From Metallyticus violacea (Eukaryota; Arthropoda; Insecta; Mantodea; Metallyticidae): 64,000 nucleotides of DNA. The notes beneath the pieces are model-generated. The model was not told the DNA's origin, ran no database searches, and saw only the letters and a program-made list of their open reading frames with translations. Position 1 is the first letter of the stretch; each line of letters starts with the position of its first letter. The position numbers were made by a program, and so were the translations under genes. The DNA lies in the NCBI GenBank assembly GCA_030762175.1, contig CM060842.1:49682501-49746500 (forward strand), given 5' to 3'. Positions 1-9,558 of this stretch are shown here, in pieces.

Positions 1-477
1 ACAGAGCAAGTGGCCATCTTTCCCAGTGTCGACCTCTTGTTCTTGTGTTTTATTAACAAATAAAATATGGGAATTGACAACACAACACTCTATACCTTTA
101 GATTTCCAATTATGGTTATTGTACTTTATTTTTGTAACGATCAATTCAAGACTCTTATAACATTTTAGATATACTGAATGACCTACAGGTGAGGAAGCAT
201 GCTCGTTGTCATGTAAAAGTTCAGTTTTCAGACATCTCTTTAAGGAATTGATAAAAAGTCTCCATTCATCCACTTTGTGAACTCCTGTACTGTGATTCTG
301 CGCAAAGAGAAAGATGTTCCAGTAATTGTCATCTTTCAGTCTGAAACCTAACAGTTCACATCCTAAGTCTCTTACTAAATCATTGAGTTTAGGTTGAGTC
401 GATGGTTGATTTATGTCACACTGAAGAACCGTGTCTGAATCAAAGTCTCTAATGTCTTCGGTGTCTGAGGGACACAT
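1..477 (-). CDS. Partial open frame of a multicopy arthropod protein family
   Basis: The minus strand is open from an ATG at 477 to the window edge, at least 159 codons with no stop. An in-frame TGA lies two codons upstream of the ATG. Residues 31-38 read LNDLVRDL and 42-48 LLGFRLK; residues 71-89 read EWRLFINSLKRCLKTELLH, followed by PVGHSV near 99. I recognise this order (LNDLVRDL, a leucine/glycine block, then WRLFI-S-KRSLK-LLH and a VPVAHS-like motif) from a repeated, uncharacterised arthropod protein family whose role I do not know. The spacing between the first two blocks and WRLFI is much shorter than I recall, and similarity fades after residue 120, which suggests an internal deletion and decay. 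It could be a pseudogene or a domesticated fragment. The sequence left of the window is needed to decide. Confidence 0.45.
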   Translation of the reverse strand, partial: MCPSDTEDIRDFDSDTVLQCDINQPSTQPKLNDLVRDLGCELLGFRLKDDNYWNIFLFAQNHSTGVHKVDEWRLFINSLKRCLKTELLHDNEHASSPVGHSVYLKCYKSLELIVTKIKYNNHNWKSKGIECCVVNSHILFVNKTQEQEVDTGKDGHLLC

Positions 478-1480
478 ACAGTTGAGTCATGATGAAAGGT
501 TTGGATATAAAACAACTTTCTTGTTTCCACTGTTACAACCCTTAACATCACAAGAGCAAAAATGAGTTATTGCTATGGTTCTTTGGTTCTTTCATGTCAT
601 TGGGACGCCAGATCTGCATGTTTTCTTTGTACCTTTTGTTTACTTTCTTAGATCCTCTACACAAATATAAAATCTGCCAGCCTTATTCCAAAATGGGTAA
701 GATACACTTTTCTAATGAAATCTGCTAGTTTCTTTGATATTTCTTAATCGTAAATTCACCGCAACTGTAACAAAGTATCTGGGATATTACGGTAGCCATG
801 TTTCAACAAACAAAACACAACAAACGTTAGAGAGAATGAAAATTAATCTATATTATCTAATCTGTACGCATTTTTCATATTAAAATCTTATATTTTTGTT
901 TCTTACGCACGAAGGGCGATATTCAATGTTCGTTCTGTGTTCAGTGCTGGTAACATCGCGTGAATGAAGAGTGCACATCCTACAGGTCGACTGAAATTAA
1001 CCATTGAATCGATATTTCGATGTTGGTCTCAGTTTGGAAATGTGACGTCATATAGGGGATATTCGAAAGTGAGAGGTAAAAATGCATGACAGCAAATGTT
1101 TCTGTCAATTTTTCATTTTTAAGAAATGTGTCACTTCATATGATGGGAGAGCATAGTCAAGCCATGAAAAATATATTGATTGTATTATATTTTATAAAAT
1201 GAAGAATAGTATGCACAGATTTTGAAAATTGCTCAATTTGTATTTGAAATATCAAGCCACGATGGCAATGCTGAACATCTCTTCTAATACAAGAACAATT
1301 AACCCCCCCCCAAAAAAAAGACCTGTCATCAATTTTGTGAAAGGGTTTGCTTAATAAAATGTTATTTTAGACATTCTACAGGCAAACACGGTACTTGGAA
1401 TACATTGGTGAGAGAAAGGGAGAAAGCATTTTCAAATTTCATAATATGCTAACTTTGTTTTAAGCATGTCTGAGTTATGC
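478..1480. other. No gene recognised
   Basis: AT-rich sequence with no open frame of note. A C10/A8 tract lies near 1303-1319. A perfect 8-bp CRE-like palindrome at 1043-1050 is expected by chance about once in a window this size. Confidence 0.5.
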
Positions 1481-1487
1481 CAAGTTT

Positions 1488-1763
1488 TTATTTGTCACAT
1501 CTGCTACTTAGATTATAATATCTGTGACCCGAAACGACTATACCTAATTTATGCATTCCTCTTGCATTGAAACATGCCAAATTTTGGCGTGTAATAAATA
1601 TGCGTGACTTTGGTGTGTCAGTTTTGCGTCTCTCATTTGACTCTTGAATGTTTAACAGTGAAAAACCACCAGGACCAGGAAACGTTTTAGAACCAGTAGT
1701 CAATTTGCTAATCAAATATAACCACAGTGCTAAAATAAAACAAAACACGCAGCTAGATTTCAT
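1488..1763 (-). CDS. Small ORF with N-terminal hydrophobic segment, unknown
   Basis: A 91-codon frame. Residues 5-20 form a hydrophobic stretch (VFCFILALWLYLIS) that could be a signal peptide or membrane anchor. It is followed by KTFPGPGGFSLLN, which recalls the proline/glycine hinge after the anchor of microsomal cytochromes P450, then a polar tail with two further cysteines. It is far too short for a P450 (about 500 residues), so if the resemblance is real this would be a first exon or a relic. No downstream P450 motif was found nearby on this strand. A chance ORF or a small secreted peptide is equally possible. Upstream on the minus strand are a TATA-like TATAAAT-type run near 1870 and a GC-richer 5' flank, but nothing decisive. 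Confidence 0.25.
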   Translation of the reverse strand: MKSSCVFCFILALWLYLISKLTTGSKTFPGPGGFSLLNIQESNERRKTDTPKSRIFITRQNLACFNARGMHKLGIVVSGHRYYNLSSRCDK

Positions 1764-1779
1764 ACTAAAACACTACAAT

Positions 1780-3155
1780 CAACACAAGAACATGCGCAAG
1801 CAGCTGCAGTAAACAGAAGGCGTTGTTACAAAATCGGTAAAAACCACGCCTATCTTACATTTAGTCACGTATAAATCTTTAAAAGAGTCTTGACTTGAAA
1901 TTAGTGTCTAAATTAGTTCCATATATTAAATAATAAATTTATTTATTCTGAAATTACATATATTAACATTATTTCGATATATTGACTTAGTAGACAGAAT
2001 CGATAAGAAAATTGAAACGTAAAATGAAATTAATGATATTTTATAATTAGTATTTTAATAGAAACATACTTCAAATGCACCATTAAATTAAAAATTTGAA
2101 AACTGGAAACTGGTACCAGAACATTGTTCTCTCCAGACGGTACAAAAAGGAAAATGTTAATACATTTTATCAATTTAAAGGATTATGCAGTGGAAGGAAT
2201 AAAGGGCGTTTCTGAACAAAATGGAAAAATATGAACCGGCTAAAACAGTCAATGAGTACGTGCCCATAGGCCAATGTAGCATAATGAATTTTGGAGTAAC
2301 ACAAAATTGATTTTGAAAAAGAAATAGAAAGGAATTGCTCTTTTACTATTCTTTGTAATGTTTGTACTTGGATACTGTCATCACTGCTTCTTCCTTATCA
2401 TTTCTCATCGAATAAAAGTGACGATATCTCAACGAGGAATCCCTAACAGGATTGCAGAAACCTGCAAAATTTGTCTGAAAACTAAATGTGACTTTTGAGT
2501 GCTGCTTTTAGTAATAACAGTAAACTAATATTATTTCAGTATCTATAGAAATACTATAAAAGTTTCAATTGCACATTTAAAATGTGTTATATACTTATTT
2601 ATAACGATATGGATTATCTATTCCATATGAATTAAGAATTCCCTGATTTTTGAACAGAATAATACATTTTTAATTTTTTACTTTGTTCGCAATGCCTGCA
2701 ATTATAAGTTTATATAAAATATTTCTATCAATAACAAGTGTAATTCTGATAATGTTTCCTACTTACTTTACTGGACGGTGTTTTTCAATTTTAACCTGTT
2801 TTAAATAGTTGCAAAGGTTGTCTTAATTAGCCTAATAACTTTTGCTACGTTTATGGGAGTTTTGTGGTGTAAAGAATGGGTACAAAGTGTTTTTCTGTTT
2901 CCTCCTTTCAAAAATAATGGTATTGACTGCTATTTTTGTAAAAAGGAGTCACTCTAAAATTTGGTAAGAAAAAATTTGGCAAGACGTGAGATGCTAATAA
3001 CAGAATGGATGAAACTGAATACCTCAGAAACAACTGCAAGCTATTTATATGAGAAATACCTAATGAAATTTTGAGGCAAAACTAAAAGACATAACCCTTA
3101 ATTATATTAAATGTTGAGAATGGTGGTAAGTTTCTTTTATTTAATTTTTTTTTTT
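1780..3155. other. No gene recognised
   Basis: Strongly AT-rich, with many short A/T runs. I see no coding motif, SINE box or transposon end. Confidence 0.5.
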
Positions 3156-3159
3156 TAGG

Positions 3160-4548
3160 TGCAAGGATTATTTGATAAGGAACTTGGTTCTCATACTAAC
3201 AGAGGGCAACAGCAATCTGTATATGAGGTCATATGGTATAATTTCCATGTATCAATATTCTATGATCACATGCCATCCTGATGTTAATTCATTGTTTGAT
3301 AGTTGTTTAAACCCCGCCTTTCAAGTGACAGTGAACAGTGGATAAAGTTGGAATTCTTAGTGTAACTCAATTCTTTATTTTGAAGGAAAACAGCAAAGGA
3401 AAATTTCGAGAGGATTTTGCCTACATTGGTTGACGCATGCCCTTCCTATGAAACCGTTTGACTTGGGTAAAGGAGTTCAAGCGTTGCCGAATGAGCATCG
3501 AAAACGCACCACCTGGAACTCTAAAATCAGCTATGAGGCCAAAAATCATCGATAAAGGGAGGGCCGTGATATAGTTTTGGCTGACTCTGAGTGAAAATGC
3601 GCGAGTATCATGGCTGCGGGCATCTCAACTGACTGGGTTTTTTTTATTTTGCACAATTGGAAAAACAGGGGGGGATTGTTGCGTAAGTGGATGCTGCATC
3701 TGCTTACTCCTAAGCCAAAGCGAAATCACATGCAAATATCGGCCGACTGTTTGGAAATGTTTAAAAAGAATCCAATCGATATTTTTACCATGTTTTGTTT
3801 CTATGGGCGAAACTTCATTGTTGTATACAGGAAGCCATTCAGCAGTCTAAACAGTGAATCGGCTGCGAAAAAGGTGAAATGGTTGGAAAGTGATGGCTTC
3901 AAGGAATTCTCTTGAATGACAACTTGGAAGTGGGGAGAATCATTACTGGAGAAAACCGCGCATTGCTTTTGAAGAGACTGAAGACAGCGAACGTGGAAGA
4001 AAGTCCGAACATGACCAAAAAGATGTTGTTTCACCATAACAATGCGCTGGTGCATTCAAGTCGCGTCGCTCTGGATAAATTGATTGAATAGCGATTTGAA
4101 ATGTTTCTGAATCCACCCCATTCACCTAATCTCACTCTCTCGGATTACAATCTATTCCCGAAATTCTAAACTTTCCTAGTTGGGCACAAATTTAAATCAC
4201 ATGAAGAAATAATACAGGAAGTATAGAGTATTTTGAGAGTTTCGAAGAAACCCACCGCCACGAAGTTCAACAACTGTCGGTCCTGGTGGTGTAGTGGTTA
4301 CCATACTTGTCTCCTACACCCAAGATCGCGGGTTAGAACTCGGCCAGAACCGATGGATTTTTTCGGGCGTAAAAATCCTAAGTATGGCTTCCTTCCGAAG
4401 GGAAGTAAAGCCGTGGGTCCCGTGTCGTACATTTACGGCACGAAAAAGAACCTCAAGCCTGAAAGAGAGGCCTCTGAGCAAAATTTGTCGGCCGTTTCAC
4501 GCCCTGAGTTGAATGGGACGCTGATGACCGGAGATGTTAAAGATCGTC

Positions 4549-4586
<38 letters not shown>

Positions 4587-4640
4587 CAACGCACTTCGTG
4601 GGGACTATGTCAAAAAATAAAGTACGTTGCAACATTAAAC
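3160..4640 (+). pseudogene. Decayed mariner transposase, split by a SINE
   Basis: Translation in shifting frames gives mariner blocks in the right order. The HTH part ends near LLTPKPKRNHMQISADCLEM (3703-3762, cf. LLTPEQKRNR). The second catalytic block is MLFHHNNALVHSSRVA (about 4023-4070) and the third PPHSPNLTLSDYNLFPKF (about 4114-4168), followed by LVGHKFKSHEEIIQEV. Codons after the SINE continue as ALRGDYVK, the usual mariner C-terminus. Mariner transposases cut and paste DNA using a D,D34D triad. Here the HDN block reads HNN, so the second aspartate is lost, while the third (SDY) is kept. Several stops and frameshifts confirm inactivity. It shares its 5' part closely with the copy at 20390-20990. 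Ends are approximate because terminal repeats were not clear. Confidence 0.85.
4272..4581 (+). mobile_element. tRNA-derived SINE, family A, copy 1 (complete)
   Basis: The head is a tRNA-like domain with box A (TGGTGTAGTGGTTA) and box B (GGGTTAGAACTC), closed by GGTCCTGG/CCAGAACC-type acceptor arms. A body of about 210 bp shared with the copies at 28.4, 29.8, 53.6 and 61.3 kb follows, then an A tail of about 30. It is flanked by a 9-bp duplication, aagttcaac, at 4263-4271 and 4582-4590. The insertion sits inside the mariner pseudogene near its C-terminal codons, so it is younger than that element. SINEs are non-coding, transcribed by RNA polymerase III and moved by LINE machinery in trans. The 106-codon frame across this copy is not a gene. 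Confidence 0.92.
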
Positions 4641-5545
4641 TTGTTCTCTTTAATATCAAACCAAATTATTTATAAAACCACCCTCTTATATTGTTCAACC
4701 GTCTTACCTATTAATATACTTTTTTCCCACATTTTCTAACTCGCTTTGTGAAAAATATTTAGTGATGAAACCAGGTACCAAACTCTTAAAAATCAATGCA
4801 GGCCTATGCTCTCATTATGCTATTCGTATGGTTGTCAAATTCCCTGCCCCTGTGTTTAGAAAGGGTTAAGAACCGTTATTAGAATGTTGACGAGGCTTAC
4901 AGCAGGAGGACCATGTAGGGCCACGAGGGAGGCTGCGACAGATGAATACACGTGCTGGATGACAGTTACATACTTGACCCAATCTGGTGTGATTGTTATA
5001 AGCTGGCTATTCAGCCTTAACAGTGCTTGATTGTTTGGGCTTTATAGCTCTTACGTCTGTCCTCAGCCGCAAAGAAGCAACAAGGCAAGAAAACTCGGCA
5101 GTAAACGCGATTGGAGACGATAAGAAAGGTGGAAGTTAAATACACGTATCCTTGTGTTTAAGGAGAAGCTGGGGGATAAAATAAAAGAATCAAACAAAAA
5201 ACCTGATATTCCACGTAAGTCAAAATGATGTCACTGGGAGACTTTCCAATCCGCCCGCAACTAGGCACTTTAGTATTTTTGAAAGTTAAAGCTCTAAATG
5301 CAAAGGAATAAGTTTGTGTAATTAAACAGAATATAATGTTATACTAATTCTCCAGTGTAATGTTTGTAGAAATAAGACTAAATGATGCGGTGCACCGTCC
5401 TGCATACATGGTACACGAGTATAACGCAAATTGAATTATTGGCTCTAAATCATTAGCTAAATGTTCTTGTATTTCTCTAGGTTTGTTGTTGGATAACACG
5501 TCTTATTATTAGAAGGGTTTTTTAGTTGGAGTATCGACCATGTAG
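4641..5545. other. No gene recognised
   Basis: If the minus-strand LTR to the right had an internal region it would lie here, but no gag, protease or reverse transcriptase motif was seen. The stretch is otherwise plain AT-rich DNA with a GC-richer patch near 4890-5000. Confidence 0.4.
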
Positions 5546-5547
5546 AT

Positions 5548-5562
5548 CCCCATTGGGTGCCA
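5548..5562 (-). promoter_or_regulatory. Primer-binding-site-like sequence
   Basis: On the minus strand this reads TGGCACCCAATGGGG, close to the TGGCGCCCAACGTGG type of tRNA primer-binding site found just inside the 5' LTR of Ty3/gypsy and related retrotransposons. It directly follows the inferred LTR end. Confidence 0.5.
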
Positions 5563-5566
5563 AATT

Positions 5567-6652
5567 TGAGGCGATTTGTTTGGGATGTTTCTGTCTTCGA
5601 TGTTGTTGGCTTGGGCGGCATAATTCGAAGTGATCGAATTATAATTAATTATTGCCGGCCGCCACCACCTCGATGTAATAATGTCTGATAGGGCATCTAC
5701 CCGAGGATCCTACTTCGACCCCGGGTCTTTCAGGTACCCAAAGTCGCCTTTTTGTGCCCTCGCAGTCACGGGGGAAGTGAGGTCAAAGGAAATGGTTTAA
5801 TTAAATCACACGACAGTCTCTACTTATTTTAACCTCTTGTTTTGAATTAATTGGTTAATTGAGTTGTGTTGAAGTGTTTTATTTAGTTTTGCTTCATTCA
5901 ACGCCTGGAAGTGTTTATTCGTATGATAATTTGTTGACGGCCACCTGGTTTGCTGTCTCTTTGCCGAAGAAATTGGCGTCTATCACTGAACTGAACTAAA
6001 TCGCCTAACCGTGACGCTGCCTAAAACTGAAGTCAAAACTACATCTAACTGTGCGAACTAGCAACACTGGACTTGTCTATACTGCTGACTTGAAAATCTT
6101 AAAAGCGTTTACTGTCCAACCCGAAGTCTGTAATTGCGAAAACTGTATGTGAACTGAAGTTTCCCTTTTATACAAATTTCAAAGTGTCCCCACGTGGTCC
6201 TGAGAACTTACGGGGTCCGCAGAAGGGAGCTCACGGCTCGCTGAGCCTTCAAAATATTCAAATACTATTGGTGAGCTTTCATCCTCCCATATGCACTCAC
6301 TTTAAAAGTTTTAACTCTTTGGTCTCTGATTGGTGAGTTCGCGATCAAACGATGTCAGAGCGAAAGGAGCCATCGTCGCCTGCTCCCGTGGTATTTTTAA
6401 CGAACATCCGAGCATTTTCAGTAAGTGAGAATACAAAAGACCTATTGTTCCGACATCTGCAAAGCTTTATTAGCTTTGTCACAATAGCAGCTCGCGGCTA
6501 AAAGGACGCGTCCTAGTAGCTTACGTACAATTTCCTAATACATGAAATGTTCTTACTAACTACTACAGACTATGTAAAACCTTTAATAACTATTACCATT
6601 AGTTTATATATATATTCACTCTCAGGCACGCGGGGTGTGAAGACCTGTCACA
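5567..6652 (-). mobile_element. Candidate retrotransposon 5' LTR
   Basis: Read on the minus strand, the segment begins TGTGACAGGTC at 6652 and ends next to the primer-binding-like site, as a 5' LTR would. It has a TATA box (TATAAAAGGG, 6172-6163), an initiator-like TACAGTT about 28 bp downstream (near 6144), and AATAAA signals at 5919-5914 and 5883-5878. That gives a U3-R-U5 order. The U5 part is long (about 340 bp), which the nested tRNA-like insert at 5655-5830 may explain. No partner LTR or polyprotein was found in the window, so this is a truncated element. Family assignment (gypsy-like) rests only on the primer-site type. Confidence 0.5.
5655..5830 (+). repeat. Degenerate tRNA-like insert, family D (candidate)
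   Basis: CGATGTAATAATGTCTGATAG followed by ATCTACCCGAGGATCC and ACTTCGACCCCGGGT resembles a box A, anticodon arm and box B in tRNA order. The tail GTACCCAAAGTCGCC and what follows has no other copy in the window. A weak 7-bp direct repeat (taattaa) flanks it. Degenerate, so only a candidate SINE nested in the LTR. Confidence 0.35.
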
Positions 6653-6659
6653 TATTATA

Positions 6660-7725
6660 AGTAAGTATATTACAAGATAATAATATCGTCAATAATGAGC
6701 TAAAAGTATTAATTAAACACATCCTATAATAATAGAAATATAGAAGTTTTGATCTACTAAAATAGGTTTATGCTTAAAATTTTCATGCAAAGAATTATAT
6801 TTGTTTTGCTGAGTATTTTAAACCCCTAATGGTTCTCTGCATTCGCATAATAAAGTAAGCTAATATAATATTACTTAGATCATGCAGAGGTAAGTCATTA
6901 ATTTCTTTAATAACGTATCCAGAAATTGATACAACATGAAAATGTTTCTGAGCAAGCATGGCATGTGGAACTCTACACCAATAAACTACAGGATAATTTT
7001 TTCGTTAAACTTCCGCGCCGCATACATAGGGTGCTCTTGGTGAGCGCCCCAGCAGCTGCCCACATGAAAGGCCTCTCGTTAACGGAAAGTTAACCAGTTT
7101 TGTAACAAGTGATTACTTATCTAAACATGTTAGAACTAAGGAAATAAGTGCTAAAATTGCCGAGCTTGAGATTATTGATCTTTTAGTTGTATAAGAGACC
7201 GAAAATATTTTAAGGCAAATTTCCAATCGAAAGCTATTGTCTTCCACATTCTGTTGTTCTCTTTTCCCCCGTTTATGTTTTCTTATGTGTTTCGCTTCCG
7301 AACTTTTAGTATTTATTTTTTATTCTCTGTTTCTGATGGCGTTCTGGTATTTATTTACTAAATATTTTGATTCTCTGTTTCTGATTGCGTTGTCGGGTCC
7401 TTAATTAGATTTATTTATTTTATAGATTTTATTAAGACTTTTGATAGTGTTACTGGAGAATGGATAAGGATTGCTTTAAGTACGGAAGGAATACCATTGC
7501 ATTTTATTCTGGTAATTACGTTTATCTAAAGAAACACAAATTATAATTAATTTGACAGATAAAATAGTGCAAATATATAATAGCAAATAAGAGATTAAGC
7601 TAAGGATGTACCAATCAAGAACCGTTGTTTACCCCCTAAGAAAAGCACCTGCATTATACTACTATTGGAACAGTGAGTTGCAGAATGTCATCTTCAGATA
7701 TACTGGTCCTTCCTTCGTGGGTCCG
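6660..7725. other. No gene recognised
   Basis: AT-rich flank of the LTR. A GC-richer patch at 7010-7090 has no recognisable motif. Confidence 0.45.
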
Positions 7726-7727
7726 CT

Positions 7728-7830
7728 CCACGTTGGTCGCAATTGACCGAGCTCTGCAGTTCTCGTCTCGTTCCCACGCTTGAAAGCTGACTGGGAGGCC
7801 GGAGATGAGGTCAGTACTTGTTTAACACTA
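7728..7830 (-). other. LTR-end / primer-site-like motif
   Basis: CCACGTTGGTCGCAATT (7728-7744) is, on the minus strand, similar to an LTR end followed by a TGGCGNCCAACGTGG-type primer site. Thirty-two bases further is CCCACGCTTGAAAG. The same two blocks in the same order recur at 49206-49288, which suggests remnants of one LTR family. No other part of a retrotransposon was seen. Confidence 0.3.
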
Positions 7831-7911
7831 GGAACGCGCGGACGTGTTCGTGTGTGTTGAGTGTATTAAGTAATCATAAGGCGTTGTAATACTGTGTGTT
7901 AATTACATTAA

Positions 7912-8445
7912 TATGGCTCAATTCGGGTATTCTATTCCCCAAATAGTATACCGACTCGTGATATACGCAGATTGTTTCAAGAGAGATTCCCTGATATTCA
8001 ACTTCCAAGTAGAAGATCTATTCACAGATTGGTAGATAAATTTCGTGAAACGGGAAGTATTCCTGATAAAAAGCATACACAAGCAAATACAGTACTCGCA
8101 GAAGAAACAGATGACAACGGACATGCTCTGGAACGTTCCCCTAAAACCATTTCGACGTCTTTCTCAGCGAAGGGAAATTTTCTATTCCTTTATTCGAACG
8201 GTTACACAGTTACTGAAGTGAAACTTCTCTAAAATTACTGTAGTACAAGAACTAAAACCGGGTGACCCTGCATCCAGCAGTAGATTTTGTGAATGAATTT
8301 TGAATAGTATGCATGACGGAAAAATTGATCATGGTCTATCTTTACCTAAGTGGATATGTTGAGTCACACAACAACCGTTACTGGAAGTCAGAAAAACCTG
8401 GCCTGCTTCACATGGAACCTCTCCATGATTGGAAGGTAGCAAAGT
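7912..8445 (+). pseudogene. IS630/Tc1-mariner-type transposase remnant (DUF4817-like N-terminus)
   Basis: The start reads MAQFGYS, then the N-terminal helix-turn-helix LFQERFPDIQLPSRRSIHRL and VDKFRETGSIPDKKHT (about 7972-8075). Next come VLAEE, a frameshifted ALERSPK block, TVVQELKPGDPAS (about 8240-8280), ILNSMHDGKID (about 8300-8330), and YVESHNNRYWKSEKPGLLH in pieces to about 8415. This order matches the arthropod IS630-like transposases that begin with a DUF4817-type domain and continue into a DDE nuclease. Several frame changes and stops are present and the rest of the DDE domain is missing. Related pieces lie at 43.4-44.0 kb (C-terminal) and 45.0 kb (N-terminal). Confidence 0.8.
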
Positions 8446-8859
8446 AATACGTCATTAGGGGCATGAGAATGGTTCATTTTTTTAGGAAACATTTAATTAA
8501 GGGACATAATTAACTTTGCGGGAACGTAAGCTTGCCACTTTCAAACAGGAATCTGCAACGGTACATAAGTCCATGTTTCTTTGTATGCAATTCGTGAAAT
8601 ATGCAACAATAGAGTCATACATAGCTTCAGTCACCTTGCAATTTTTATCTCTGGGGTGCATTAAAAGAAAAAGTGTACAAGTATACAAACAAATTCACGC
8701 ACATTAGATCAACTAAAAAACAAAATACGAAAATATCTCTTCCATTTCTCAGAGGGAACTGCAGAAGGTAATGGTTAATTTCATAAGCCGAAGCCGGAAC
8801 TGTGTGGAAAATAAAGTGAAATAGTTCCAGCACCTTCTTGGTTGATAATGGTGAGTTTT

Positions 8860-9129
8860 TATTTGAGTAGTGCTTAACGCCCCTTATTACTACTGAGGCA
8901 CCACAGGCGATGGTCACTAATGATACGTGGGATGAAATGATATATTGGGAAAGGTTTTTTTTTAAGGAAGGTAACGTTCCAGGTATAAGTTTAGGATACC
9001 TCTCCGGCATTTGCCATTTATGAAGATTGAAGAAAACCTCAGCCAGGGAGGACGACCCTTGTGGGATTCGAACCCCAGACCTGCCGCTCACGAATCCGCG
9101 CCTTAACGACCTCGGCCACTCGTGGCGGT
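8860..9129 (-). mobile_element. tRNA-derived SINE, family B, copy 1
   Basis: On the minus strand the 5' part is CCGCCACGAGTGGCCGAGGT with GTTAAGGCGCGGA (Leu/Ser-type box A) and GGGGTTCGAATCC (box B). It is followed by the family body (GGAACGTTACCTTCC, CCACCGCC-like block, GCCTCAGTAGTAA) and the end GGGGCGTTAAGCACTACTCAAA. No clear target duplication. It lies head to head with the next copy, the two 5' ends being about 118 bp apart. The 148-codon minus-strand frame starting at 9091 is carried by this SINE and is not a gene. Confidence 0.88.
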
Positions 9130-9246
9130 TATCACCTTTTAAGGTGTTTAAGTATTAGTAAAAGTGACAATCATAGCTGCGAACTTTTTGACTCGAGTTC
9201 ATCCCAGTACCAGCTTGAGCTACCGACTGGCCAGAACGCTTGGAAT

Positions 9247-9514
9247 ACCGCCACGGGTGGCCGAGGCCGTCAAAGCGGGGACTCGTGAACCGGAGGTCTG
9301 GGGCTCGAATCCCAACCAGGATCGTACTCCCTGACTGAGGTTTTTTCCAGGTTTTATTCAGTCCTCATAAATGGCAAATGTCGGGGAGGTACCCTAAACT
9401 TAGGCTTGAAACGTTTCCTTCCTTTAAAAAAATCCTTTCCCAATTTATCATTTCATTTCTTGTATCATCAGCGTCCGCCGCCTATGTGGTGCCTCAGTAG
9501 TAAAAATGGGCGTT

Positions 9515-9516
<2 letters not shown>
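9247..9516 (+). mobile_element. tRNA-derived SINE, family B, copy 2
   Basis: A full head: ACCGCCACGGGTGGCCGAGG, box B GGGGCTCGAATCCC, then CTGACTGAGGTTTTTTCCAG and CTCATAAATGGCAAATG. The body ends GGGCGTTAAAC and runs directly into an (AC)n tract. No target duplication found. Opposite in direction to copy 1. Confidence 0.9.

Positions 9517-9551
<35 letters not shown>
9517..9551. repeat. (AC)n microsatellite at SINE 3' end
   Basis: An uninterrupted AC dinucleotide run of 35 bp starting in the terminal TTAAACAC of SINE B copy 2. Confidence 0.97.

Positions 9552-9558
<7 letters not shown>

Noticed and set aside
1043..1050. Perfect TGACGTCA CRE-like palindrome
   Set aside because: An 8-bp site is expected about once per 65 kb by chance; no gene start nearby.
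4272..4350. Functional tRNA genes at SINE heads (families A and B)
   Set aside because: All have common non-tRNA bodies, tails and target duplications, which identifies them as SINEs.
4233..4553. 106- and 72-codon plus-strand ORFs
   Set aside because: They lie on SINE family A copy 1; the same frames recur in other copies and reflect the SINE, not a protein.
8645..9091. 148-codon minus-strand ORF, one of the longest in the window
   Set aside because: Most of it is the antisense of SINE family B copy 1; the C-terminal part is AT-rich flank.
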